DNA from: Alphaproteobacteria bacterium
GTDB lineage: Bacteria > Pseudomonadota > Alphaproteobacteria > SMXP01
Direction of reading: 5' to 3'
Length of the DNA stretch: 8,000 bases
NCBI GenBank assembly: GCA_028280675.1
Contig: JANQLI010000026.1
Coordinates: forward strand, 1-8,000
Made by a program: the position numbers and the translations under genes. The notes under the pieces are model-generated. The model did not search any database, was not told where the DNA came from, and saw only the letters and a program-made list of their open reading frames with translations. Positions 1 through 6,823 of the stretch are shown here, one piece after another (position 1 is the first letter of the stretch; each line of letters begins with the position of its first letter).

Positions 1-1
1 C

Positions 2-1633
2 ACCGCCAATTTGCGCACGCTGAAAGATGTGCCCGGCGAATTGCATGGCGACGACATTCCGGATGTGTTTGAGGTGCGCGGCGAAGTTTATATGTCGCAC
101 GGCGATTTCACCTTGCTCAATCAGCGACAAGAGGACGCGGATAAACCCCTTTTCGCCAATCCGCGCAATGCAGCCGCAGGGTCGTTGCGTCAGCTCGACC
201 CCAATGTCACAGCGTCGCGTCCGCTGCGATTCTTTGCCTATGCGTGGGGTGAGGTCAGCACCATGCCTGCGGAGACCCAAACCGGCATGGTCGCAAAAAT
301 GGCCGAGTGGGGCTTTACGGTGAATCCCTTGATGGCGCGCTGTGCAACCATCGCCGACATCTTGGCGGCGTATGATCGCATTGAAGAGCAACGCTCTTCT
401 CTCGGCTATGACATTGATGGCGTGGTGTACAAAGTCGATCGTTTGGATTGGCAAGAGCGGTTGGGATTTGTCTCGCGCGCGCCGCGCTGGGCGATTGCCC
501 ATAAATTTCCAGCGGAAAAAGCGACAACCATTATCAATGATATTGACATTCAAGTGGGCCGCACCGGCGCGCTCACCCCTGTGGCTAAGCTTGATCCGGT
601 GACGGTGGGCGGTGTTGTGGTGTCGAATGCTACGCTGCATAACGAAGATGAAATCGCCCGCAAAGACATCCGCCTTGGTGATACGGTGATTGTACAACGC
701 GCAGGCGATGTCATCCCGCAAGTGGTGGAAGTGGTGCTGGACAAGCGGGACGACGGCGAAGCGCCGTTTCATTTCCCAACCGCATGCCCTGTGTGCGGAT
801 CGCGGGCGGTGCGCGAAATCAATGCGAAAACCGGCAAGGAAGATGTAGTGCGGCGCTGCACCGGCGGCTTGATCTGTCCCGCGCAAGCGGTCGAACGCCT
901 TAAACATTTTGTCTCGCGCAATGCCTTTGACATTGAAGGCCTGGGCAAGAAGCAAATCGAAAGTTTTTGGGACGAAGGTTTTATCAAAGAGCCCGCCGAT
1001 ATTTTCCTGCTCGAGACCCGCGATGCGCAAGAAGACATTCATCTTGCGGAGCGCGAAGGGTGGGGCGCGCAATCGGTCGCCAATCTCTTTGCGGCGATCC
1101 ATGCGCGGCGCGAGATCGATCTCGATCGTTTTTTGTTCGCCCTTGGCGTGCGACATCTCGGAGACACCACGGCGCGCCTCTTTGCCAAAACCTATGGCAG
1201 TTTGGATGCGCTCCGTGCGGCGATGAAAGACGCTAAAGACAAAGAGGGCGACGCCTATGATCATTTGATCGCCGTTGATGGCATTGGCGAGGTGGTTGCG
1301 GGTGCTGTTCTCGATTTCTTCCGCGAACCTCATAACCGCGCTCTTGTCGATCGCTTGCTTGAGCAAATCACCGTGCGCGATTTCGATGCGCCAGAGGATG
1401 ACAGCCCTGTGAGCGGCAAAACAGTGGTCTTCACCGGCAGCCTCGAAAAAATGACTCGCAACGAAGCGAAAGCCCGGGCGGAAAGTCTCGGCGCTAAAGT
1501 CTCCGGGTCTGTGTCGAAAAAAACCGACATTGTGATCGCGGGGCCTGGCGCAGGGTCCAAGCTGAAGAAAGCACAGGAGCTTAACGTGCAAGTGATGAGC
1601 GAAGACGACTGGCTCGCGCTCATCGATGGTTAA
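2..1633 (+). CDS. ligA: NAD+-dependent DNA ligase LigA, 5' end missing
   Basis: LigA seals nicks with 3'-OH and 5'-phosphate ends using NAD+, in Okazaki fragment joining and repair. The frame is open from base 2 (reading T-A-N) and stops at the TAA at 1631-1633. About 540 residues are present against roughly 670-700 for the family, so the start, the Ia domain and the catalytic KxDG lysine lie upstream. Counting from the TTG at 11 as residue 1, I see EVRGEVYM (21-28), FANPRNAAAGSLRQLDP (48-64), the adenylation motif IDGVVYK (135-141), RWAIAHKFPA (159-168) and the OB-fold stretch QVGRTGALTPVAKLDPVTVGG (181-201). A Cys4 zinc finger follows (C259, C262, C283, C289), then helix-hairpin-helix repeats (from about 305, IEGLGKKQIE, and 420-440) and a C-terminal BRCT domain (about 465-540, SGKTVVFTGSLEKMTRNEA). 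The TTG at 11 is internal, not a start. No lesion is visible. A terminator follows at 1717-1756. Identification is firm. Confidence 0.98.
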   Translation, partial: TANLRTLKDVPGELHGDDIPDVFEVRGEVYMSHGDFTLLNQRQEDADKPLFANPRNAAAGSLRQLDPNVTASRPLRFFAYAWGEVSTMPAETQTGMVAKMAEWGFTVNPLMARCATIADILAAYDRIEEQRSSLGYDIDGVVYKVDRLDWQERLGFVSRAPRWAIAHKFPAEKATTIINDIDIQVGRTGALTPVAKLDPVTVGGVVVSNATLHNEDEIARKDIRLGDTVIVQRAGDVIPQVVEVVLDKRDDGEAPFHFPTACPVCGSRAVREINAKTGKEDVVRRCTGGLICPAQAVERLKHFVSRNAFDIEGLGKKQIESFWDEGFIKEPADIFLLETRDAQEDIHLAEREGWGAQSVANLFAAIHARREIDLDRFLFALGVRHLGDTTARLFAKTYGSLDALRAAMKDAKDKEGDAYDHLIAVDGIGEVVAGAVLDFFREPHNRALVDRLLEQITVRDFDAPEDDSPVSGKTVVFTGSLEKMTRNEAKARAESLGAKVSGSVSKKTDIVIAGPGAGSKLKKAQELNVQVMSEDDWLALIDG

Positions 1634-1650
1634 GGGGTGCAACTATTTCT

Positions 1651-1700
1651 TGATCTTTCGAGACGGACCACCAAAAACTTGGCGGTCCTCCTCAGGATGA
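1651..1700. repeat. REP-like imperfect intergenic palindrome
   Basis: The left arm carries TTCGAGACGG (1657-1666) and GGACCACC (1665-1672); the right arm carries GGCGGTCC (1681-1688) and CCTCCTCAGGATGA (1687-1700). The inner arms pair over 7 of 8 positions around an 8-base A-rich loop; the outer arms pair only partly. From memory, the outer blocks (TTCGAGACG on one side, CCTCAGGATGA on the other) match a palindromic repeat scattered through intergenic DNA of many alphaproteobacteria. Only one copy is visible here, so the family assignment is inference. It sits between the ligA stop codon and the ligA terminator, so it would form part of the ligA 3' untranslated RNA and could act as a 3' stabilising hairpin. 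Confidence 0.55.
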
Positions 1701-1716
1701 AGCCTATGGGCTAAGG

Positions 1717-1756
1717 AGCGCCGGAGGGGTAAGCTCATCTCCGGCGCTTTTTGTTT
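1717..1756 (+). terminator. Rho-independent terminator of ligA
   Basis: A perfect 10-bp stem, AGCGCCGGAG (1717-1726) pairing with CTCCGGCGCT (1739-1748), closes a 12-base loop and runs into a T tract (1748-1752, then G and three more T). It lies 84 bases after the ligA stop codon, beyond the REP-like palindrome. Its 3' arm and T tract are identical over 15 bases to those of the terminator after the TonB receptor. Confidence 0.88.
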
Positions 1757-1818
1757 GGACTATGGCCATCGTTTATAAATCGTTAAGTCGTGTGTAACAT
1801 TTGCTGTAATATTTCACC

Positions 1819-1877
1819 ATGCACAGTGTCAAACATTTGGAATGCTTAACGAAAGGCGTATATCGCTTACTGTGCAT
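1819..1877. repeat. Perfect 9-bp inverted repeat, 41-base spacer
   Basis: ATGCACAGT at 1819-1827 is matched by its exact reverse complement ACTGTGCAT at 1869-1877. The arm centres are 50 bases apart. The repeat could be two half-sites for a DNA-binding regulator, or an RNA stem if transcription starts upstream of 1819. It overlaps the second inverted repeat (1856-1902) in an interleaved order. Confidence 0.55.
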
Positions 1878-1902
1878 CGTGAGGCAATGATACGCTATAC
1901 GC
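1856..1902. repeat. GCGTATA/TATACGC inverted repeat with tandem ATACGC copies
   Basis: GCGTATA (1856-1862) is the reverse complement of TATACGC (1896-1902). The right side also contains a tandem pair, ATACGCT (1890-1896) then ATACGCA (1897-1903), so the hexamer ATACGC occurs once inverted and twice direct within 48 bases. This is operator-like spacing, but no regulator is encoded nearby and the function is unproven. Confidence 0.45.
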
Positions 1903-1908
1903 AACGAC

Positions 1909-1941
1909 TCAGAGGGACGAGTAGCATCACATCCCCTCTGA
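1909..1941 (+). promoter_or_regulatory. Hairpin in the leader of the TonB receptor mRNA
   Basis: TCAGAGGG (1909-1916) pairs perfectly with CCCTCTGA (1934-1941) over 8 bp around a 17-base loop. It ends 20 bases before the GGGGGA ribosome binding site (1962-1967). There is no T tract after it, so it is not a terminator. Its C-rich 3' arm could in principle pair with the G-rich ribosome binding site instead, which would give translational control. That is inference only. Confidence 0.45.
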
Positions 1942-1972
1942 TCAACCTTTCATTCTACATCGGGGGAATACG

Positions 1973-4366
1973 ATGAAACATTCAACAAAACTTATGGCCA
2001 CCGCAATTTTGGGTATTCTGATGGCTATACCTGTTCTGCCTGCAAGTGCGGCAGTGAGTGAGCTTGTGGTCACAGCCCGGAAACGGGAAGAGAATATCCA
2101 AGATATTCCTGTGGCGGTAACAGCTTTTAGCGAGCAAGACATTGAGCGTCTCGCTATTCGTGACATTGATGATGTGGCGAAACTTGAGCCAAGTTTGCAG
2201 TTTGATACAGGCTTTTGGCCATCAGATACACGTGTCTCGATCCGTGGTCTCTTTGCGCGTGCAGGCCGTCCAAGCGCTGCGATTTTGATCGATGGTATCG
2301 ACGCCATGAGCGAAGCTATGGAATCTGCTGGCGGTTCCTCTCTTCTCAATACGCGTCTTGTTGATATTGAACGCGTAGAGGTTGTCAAAGGTCCGCAGTC
2401 GGCGCTTTATGGGCGTGGCGCGTTTGCCGGTGCTGTCAATTACGTCACACGGCGTCCAAATATGGATGATTGGGGTGGCACAGCCTCTATCGATATTGCG
2501 GAGCATGGGCGTTACGAATTGCGTGCAGCTATTGATGGGCCTGTGATTGAAGACAGACTGGCGATCCGTGCGAATATGTCGATGTATAATCTTGATGGCT
2601 ACTATAAAAACTCCGTCACAGGAAATGACACCGGTGGTTCAGAAAATCATGGCATTGGCCTTGGTGTGCTGTTTGAGCCAACCGAAAACGCCAATTTCTT
2701 TTTAAATGTGATGTACTCGGAAGACGAATCGGATCCGGCGGCGATTGCTGCGGTGACCTCGAATACAATTCTCGGGCCTACGCCTGTTATCCGCAGTGGG
2801 GTATTGACCACGACGACTTTGGAAGCCGTAACAGGCACGATTGATGCGAAAGAAGCCGATATTATGCAATCGGTGAATCCTCTCACAGGGACTGATTATG
2901 AAGGCACCAAAGACGATCTGCTCCGCATCAATTTAATTGGGGAATGGGATCTTGGCTTTGCAACGCTGAAGTCATTAACGTCATATGTGGATAATGAACA
3001 TAGCCTCAACCAAGAAACAAACCACCAAGACCGCGTCAATCCTGGTCGGCCTTTGGCAACCTTTATTTTTGCGGATTACACCATCGACACCGAGCAGTTC
3101 AGCCAAGAGTTCCTCTTAAACTCAAACTCTGAAGGCCGTGTGGATTGGACAGTCGGCGTCAACTATTTCCAAGAAGAAACGGTTGATACGAATAACAGCC
3201 GTTACTGGTTGCGTGACAGCAGTGGATTCGGATGTGGGACAGTCTTTGTGTGTGATTTTGCTGACACAACGCCCCCAAATAAAATTATTACACGGGACAC
3301 GACAAGTTATTCCGTCTTTGGTTTGGTCAGTTTTGAAATTACAGATAAGCTCAAAGCTACAGCTGAAGCACGGTATATCTATGACGAGGCTGAAGTGTCA
3401 GCAAACAAATCGAACAGTGTTATCGATTTCTTATCCTTACCGACACCAGTTGATGAGCCAGCCATTAAAGGTAAAGTCGATGATACGAACTTCATTCCAA
3501 AAGTCAGTCTTGATTATAAAGTGACGGATGATGCTCTGATCTACGGCTCTATTGCGAAGGGGTATAAACCGCCAGCAATTTATACAACAGACATTATCGC
3601 CATCGATACGGCGCTGGTTGGGAAAGAAGATCTCACAGCCTATGAGATTGGCGCAAAAACATCTTGGCTGGACAACACGCTACTCTTGAATGGGGCCATC
3701 TATTTTAATGAGTATGAAGATGCGCAAACCTTGGTGCAATTCCCGCCTGACCCAGACGATCCATTTATGGTGCCGCGCTCAGGCGCTGCAAATGCAGGTA
3801 AAATCGAAACATTTGGTGTGGAATTGGAAGCGCTCTGGAAGCCAACTGAGAATCTGACCTTTAACCTCAGTTATGTCTATAATGATGCTGAATACAAAGA
3901 CCTTGTTCTTGCCAATGCGCAATTGCCAGGTGTTCCTGTGTCTGTGAATGAGCAGGTCAAGTCCGGAACCACGACAGGGGACTATAGCGGCAATACGCTA
4001 CTCGGTATTCCTGAGCGTGCTGTGACCTTCGGTGGTCGCTATGAAGCGCCTTTGGCAAACTCAGATATGAGCTGGTTTGTGGCAAGTAATGGACGGTACC
4101 AAGACGAGCGATTTGCCGATACAGCGAATTTGCAAAAACTTGATGATTACTGGACGGTTGATGCCCAAGCTGGAATCCAGACGGAGCGTTGGTCGTTAAT
4201 GGCTTATGTTGAAAATCTCACGGATGACGATACCGTTAAATCAGCGTTGCCGTTTATTGACCAAGCAAAAGGCCTTGATTTCAGCACGGGCACTTTCCCG
4301 GTTGCCACATTCGCCTATCTCCCGCAACCGCGGACTTTTGGTATTCGTGGTTCCATTAACTTCTAA
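1973..4366 (+). CDS. TonB-dependent outer-membrane receptor, substrate unknown
   Basis: A 22-strand-barrel type receptor expected to import a scarce ligand (iron chelate, cofactor, glycan or similar) across the outer membrane using TonB/ExbBD energy. Of its 797 residues, 1-26 form a Sec signal peptide (basic K2/K6, hydrophobic 8-23, likely cleavage after A24-S25-A26). A TonB box ELVVTARK lies at 30-37. The plug spans about 43-160, with IRGLFARAG (90-98) and the conserved VEVVKGPQSALYGRGAFAG at 135-153. The beta-barrel continues to the end and finishes in the aromatic outer-membrane signal GSINF. Two cysteines six residues apart (C421, C427) sit in a probable surface loop and could form a disulfide. 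The ATG at 1973 is supported by GGGGGA 5 bases upstream. The gene is bracketed by terminators and has no partner genes here, so the substrate cannot be named. Lack of an N-terminal signalling domain argues against FecA-like sigma control. The family call is firm. Confidence 0.95.
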   Translation: MKHSTKLMATAILGILMAIPVLPASAAVSELVVTARKREENIQDIPVAVTAFSEQDIERLAIRDIDDVAKLEPSLQFDTGFWPSDTRVSIRGLFARAGRPSAAILIDGIDAMSEAMESAGGSSLLNTRLVDIERVEVVKGPQSALYGRGAFAGAVNYVTRRPNMDDWGGTASIDIAEHGRYELRAAIDGPVIEDRLAIRANMSMYNLDGYYKNSVTGNDTGGSENHGIGLGVLFEPTENANFFLNVMYSEDESDPAAIAAVTSNTILGPTPVIRSGVLTTTTLEAVTGTIDAKEADIMQSVNPLTGTDYEGTKDDLLRINLIGEWDLGFATLKSLTSYVDNEHSLNQETNHQDRVNPGRPLATFIFADYTIDTEQFSQEFLLNSNSEGRVDWTVGVNYFQEETVDTNNSRYWLRDSSGFGCGTVFVCDFADTTPPNKIITRDTTSYSVFGLVSFEITDKLKATAEARYIYDEAEVSANKSNSVIDFLSLPTPVDEPAIKGKVDDTNFIPKVSLDYKVTDDALIYGSIAKGYKPPAIYTTDIIAIDTALVGKEDLTAYEIGAKTSWLDNTLLLNGAIYFNEYEDAQTLVQFPPDPDDPFMVPRSGAANAGKIETFGVELEALWKPTENLTFNLSYVYNDAEYKDLVLANAQLPGVPVSVNEQVKSGTTTGDYSGNTLLGIPERAVTFGGRYEAPLANSDMSWFVASNGRYQDERFADTANLQKLDDYWTVDAQAGIQTERWSLMAYVENLTDDDTVKSALPFIDQAKGLDFSTGTFPVATFAYLPQPRTFGIRGSINF

Positions 4367-4390
4367 GTCACGGCTGACACACGTTTAAAG

Positions 4391-4421
4391 AAAGCGCCGG
4401 GGCCTCTCCGGCGCTTTTTTT
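4391..4421 (+). terminator. Rho-independent terminator of the TonB receptor gene
   Basis: AAAGCGCCGG (4391-4400) pairs with CCGGCGCTTT (4408-4417) in a 10-bp stem with a 7-base loop. The T tract runs unbroken from 4415 to 4421. It begins 25 bases after the receptor stop codon. The hairpin core AGCGCCGG/CCGGCGCT is the same as in the ligA terminator at 1717-1756. Confidence 0.92.
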
Positions 4422-4448
4422 GTGCCTCTCTGTCACTGTGCTATGGTA
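4420..4448 (+). promoter_or_regulatory. Weak candidate promoter for the uvrD-prmA-peptidase cluster
   Basis: TTGTGC (4420-4425) and TATGGT (4443-4448) are 17 bases apart, matching the sigma-70 consensus at 3 of 6 and 4 of 6 positions. The -35 would overlap the T tract of the preceding terminator. Transcription would begin near 4455, which is past the ATG at 4450 and just before the ATG at 4462. The site is proposed mainly because little else fits in the short gap after the terminator; a promoter inside the end of the receptor gene, or read-through, is the alternative. Confidence 0.25.
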
Positions 4449-4449
4449 G

Positions 4450-6816
4450 ATGCAGAGAATCATGACAAGCGAACCTCTCATAGATCCGCCGGAGGGTGAT
4501 CCGGCAGACCGGCCGTCTGACCCGCCATCGGCGGCAGGCTCGATTTCCGCGCGCGCGCAAGCCCGTGCCCCGGAAGGCGCGCTGCCTGGCTATGTGACGG
4601 CCCTGAATGAGGCGCAGCAGCAGGCGGTGCTGGCGACGGACGGCCCTGTGCTGGTGCTCGCCGGGGCGGGCACGGGTAAAACGCGGGTGCTGACCACGCG
4701 GCTTGCCTATATCCTGCAAACCCAGCGCGCTTGGCCGAGCCAGATCCTCGCTGTCACCTTCACCAACAAAGCAGCGCGGGAAATGCGCGAGCGCATTGGG
4801 TCTTTCATTGGCGATGCGGTGGAGGGCATGGGGTGGCTCGGCACGTTTCATTCGATTGGCGCGAAAATCTTGCGTCGTCATGCGGAGCTTGCCGGTCTCA
4901 AGAACAATTTCACGATTTTGGATGCGGATGACCAAATCCGCCTTCTGAAACAGCTTTTAGAGGCCAGCAACATTGATGACAAACGCTGGAACGCGCGATT
5001 GCTCGCAGCGCTGATCGATGGCTGGAAAAATAAAGCTCTCACCCCCGATAAAGTCCCCACTGGCGAGAGCTATGCTTTTGCCAATGGCAAGGGAGCCGAG
5101 CTTTATGCGCAATATCAAGCGCGCCTCAAAGTGTTGAACGCCGCCGACTTTGGCGATTTGCTGCTGGAGTGCATTCAGCTCTTGCAAAAGAATCCGGATG
5201 TGCTGGCCGACTATCAACGGCGCTTTCGCTATATTCTGGTCGATGAATATCAAGACACCAATGTGGCGCAATATCTCTGGCTACGCTTGTTGGCGCAAGA
5301 GCATAAGAATGTGTGTTGTGTGGGCGATGACGATCAATCGATTTACGGCTGGCGCGGCGCGGAAGTCGATAACATTTTACGTTTTGAGAAAGATTTTCCC
5401 GGCGCGCAAGTCATCCGTCTTGAACAAAACTACCGGTCCACACCGCATATTTTGGCTGCCGCCTCGAAGCTGATTTCTGAGAATGAAGGACGCCTCGGTA
5501 AGACTTTATGGACCGATCAGCCGGATGGCGAAAAGGTGCAGGTGCGCGGTGTTTGGGACGGCGAAGAAGAGGCGCGCGTCATCGGCGATGACATTGAAAA
5601 CTATCACACCGCTAAACGCAGCTTGAATGATATCGCCATCCTCGTGCGCGCCTCCTTTCAAATGCGCGAGTTTGAAGACCGCTTTATCAATCTTGGCATT
5701 CCCTATCGGGTGATTGGCGGTCCGCGCTTTTACGAGCGTATGGAAATTCGCGACGCCATGGCCTATTTCCGCGTCGTGATGTCGGAAGACGATGATCTCG
5801 CCTTTGAACGCATCATCAACAAGCCAAAACGCAAATTGGGCAAGGCGACGCTGCAAAAGCTGCATATGGCGGCCCGCGCTGGAAACATCTCGCTTGTGCG
5901 CGCCGCGCAACAGCTCCTCGACACCGATGATTTAGGCCCAGCGGCCAAGCGGCCTTTGGTGGGGCTCCTTAATGACCTTGCCCGCTGGCGAGCCGAGCTC
6001 GCGCATCTTCCGCATACGGATCTTGCTGAAATCATTTTAGATGAATCCGGTTACACAGAAATGTGGCAAAACGATAAGGCGGCGGATGCGCCGGGACGTC
6101 TTGAAAACCTTAAAGAACTCATACGCTCTATGGAGCATTTTGAAAACATGGCGGGCTTCTTGGAGCATGTTTCGCTGGTCATGGACAATGACCAGAGCGA
6201 TGCGGATGATAAAGTCAGCATCATGACGTTGCACAGCGCCAAGGGCCTTGAATTTCCCGTTGTGTTTTTACCGGGCTGGGAAGAAGATTTGCTGCCCCAT
6301 CACCGCAGCATGGAAGAAAATGGCTTAAAGGGATTGGAGGAAGAGCGCCGCCTTGCCCATGTCGGCCTCACGCGCGCGAAAGAGATCGCTAAAATTTCCT
6401 TTGCTGGCAACCGGCGCATGTTCAATCAATGGAACAATGCTTTGCCTTCGCGCTTTATCGATGAATTGCCGCCCGAAAATGTCGAAGTGGTCACCGAATC
6501 GGGGCTTTATGGCAATGCGTCCGCGCGCGGCGGCATGCGCGAAACAGCGAGCCAGTTTGAAACCGACGTGCACGCTGGCAGCACCTATGACAGTCCTGGG
6601 TGGCGGCGCGCCAAAGCGCGGGCCAAGACGCCGCAGATCATCGAGGCCAAGGCCACCAGCAGCACAGATGATGCAGACTTTGCTGTCGGTGACCGCATCT
6701 TTCATCAAAAGTTTGGCTATGGGCAAATCGCATCGCTGGATGGCAGCAAACTGGTGATTGATTTTGACAAAGCGGGCACCAAAAAAGTGATCGCCTCTTT
6801 TGTGGACAAAGCATGA
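4450..6816 (+). CDS. uvrD: UvrD/PcrA-type superfamily 1 DNA helicase
   Basis: A 3'-5' DNA helicase that unwinds DNA in nucleotide excision and mismatch repair and strips proteins from DNA. In 788 residues the SF1A motifs are all present: Q motif LNEAQQQAV (52-60), Walker A AGAGTGKT (71-78), Ia TFTNKAA (103-109), Ib TFHSI (132-136), Walker B VDEYQDTN (264-271), III GDDDQSIYGWRG (292-303), IV LEQNYRS (324-330), V TLHSAKGLEF (593-602) and VI VGLTRAK (638-644). A C-terminal Tudor-like domain (about 743-786, VGDRIFHQKFGYGQI) matches the RNA-polymerase-contacting end of PcrA/UvrD. AddA- or RecB-style nuclease motifs are absent. Residues 1-45 are a Pro/Ala-rich, probably disordered extension. The start is uncertain: ATG 4450 has no spaced ribosome binding site, while ATG 4462 (residue 5) has AGAGA 3 bases before it. 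PrmA follows after 7 bases. The name could equally be pcrA. Confidence 0.95.
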   Translation: MQRIMTSEPLIDPPEGDPADRPSDPPSAAGSISARAQARAPEGALPGYVTALNEAQQQAVLATDGPVLVLAGAGTGKTRVLTTRLAYILQTQRAWPSQILAVTFTNKAAREMRERIGSFIGDAVEGMGWLGTFHSIGAKILRRHAELAGLKNNFTILDADDQIRLLKQLLEASNIDDKRWNARLLAALIDGWKNKALTPDKVPTGESYAFANGKGAELYAQYQARLKVLNAADFGDLLLECIQLLQKNPDVLADYQRRFRYILVDEYQDTNVAQYLWLRLLAQEHKNVCCVGDDDQSIYGWRGAEVDNILRFEKDFPGAQVIRLEQNYRSTPHILAAASKLISENEGRLGKTLWTDQPDGEKVQVRGVWDGEEEARVIGDDIENYHTAKRSLNDIAILVRASFQMREFEDRFINLGIPYRVIGGPRFYERMEIRDAMAYFRVVMSEDDDLAFERIINKPKRKLGKATLQKLHMAARAGNISLVRAAQQLLDTDDLGPAAKRPLVGLLNDLARWRAELAHLPHTDLAEIILDESGYTEMWQNDKAADAPGRLENLKELIRSMEHFENMAGFLEHVSLVMDNDQSDADDKVSIMTLHSAKGLEFPVVFLPGWEEDLLPHHRSMEENGLKGLEEERRLAHVGLTRAKEIAKISFAGNRRMFNQWNNALPSRFIDELPPENVEVVTESGLYGNASARGGMRETASQFETDVHAGSTYDSPGWRRAKARAKTPQIIEAKATSSTDDADFAVGDRIFHQKFGYGQIASLDGSKLVIDFDKAGTKKVIASFVDKA

Positions 6817-6823
6817 GGGGCCT

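Larger units (their letters stand above)
1757..1972 (+). promoter_or_regulatory. AT-rich upstream control region of the TonB receptor gene
   Basis: This 216-base stretch between the ligA terminator and the receptor start codon has no convincing gene. It must hold the receptor promoter, because the terminator isolates it from ligA. The best sigma-70-like pair I can find is TTTGGA (1836-1841), 17 bases, TATATC (1859-1864), which is only a moderate match and is offered tentatively. The stretch also holds three inverted repeats (listed separately), a CtrA-like TTAA-N7-GTAAC at 1783-1798, and one GANTC site (GACTC, 1906-1910). A ribosome binding site, GGGGGA at 1962-1967, ends 5 bases before the ATG at 1973 and supports that start. 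I recognise no Fur box and no known riboswitch. Confidence 0.6.

Noticed and set aside
11..13. TTG at 11 as the start of the ligase gene
   Set aside because: The frame continues upstream to the window edge as T-A-N, the residues expected before the L-R-T-L stretch in LigA, and the N-terminal adenylation region with the catalytic lysine would otherwise be missing.
1909..1941. Leader hairpin as a transcription attenuator
   Set aside because: No T tract follows the stem, and no leader peptide or ribosome binding site is visible before it.
1942..2388. Minus-strand open frame of 148 codons over the receptor start
   Set aside because: It lies antisense to a firmly identified gene, is serine/arginine-rich in the way shadow frames are, and shows no recognisable domain.
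3233..3253. Cys-x5-Cys in the receptor as a metal-binding or redox motif
   Set aside because: The two cysteines fall in a probable extracellular loop of the barrel, where a structural disulfide is the simpler explanation.
1738..4419. 15-base direct repeats as target-site duplications of a transposon
   Set aside because: The repeats are the 3' arm and T tract of two terminators, there is no transposase, and no terminal inverted repeats flank the interval other than the hairpins themselves.
4441..4935. Minus-strand open frame of 164 codons over the helicase 5' end
   Set aside because: It is antisense to the conserved helicase motifs and has arginine-rich composition typical of the complement of a GC-rich gene; no family features are seen.
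6800..6823. TTG at 6800 as the prmA start, overlapping the helicase gene
   Set aside because: The extra residues before GTG 6824 have no place in the PrmA family, and GAGGGG at 6815-6820 sits upstream of the GTG.
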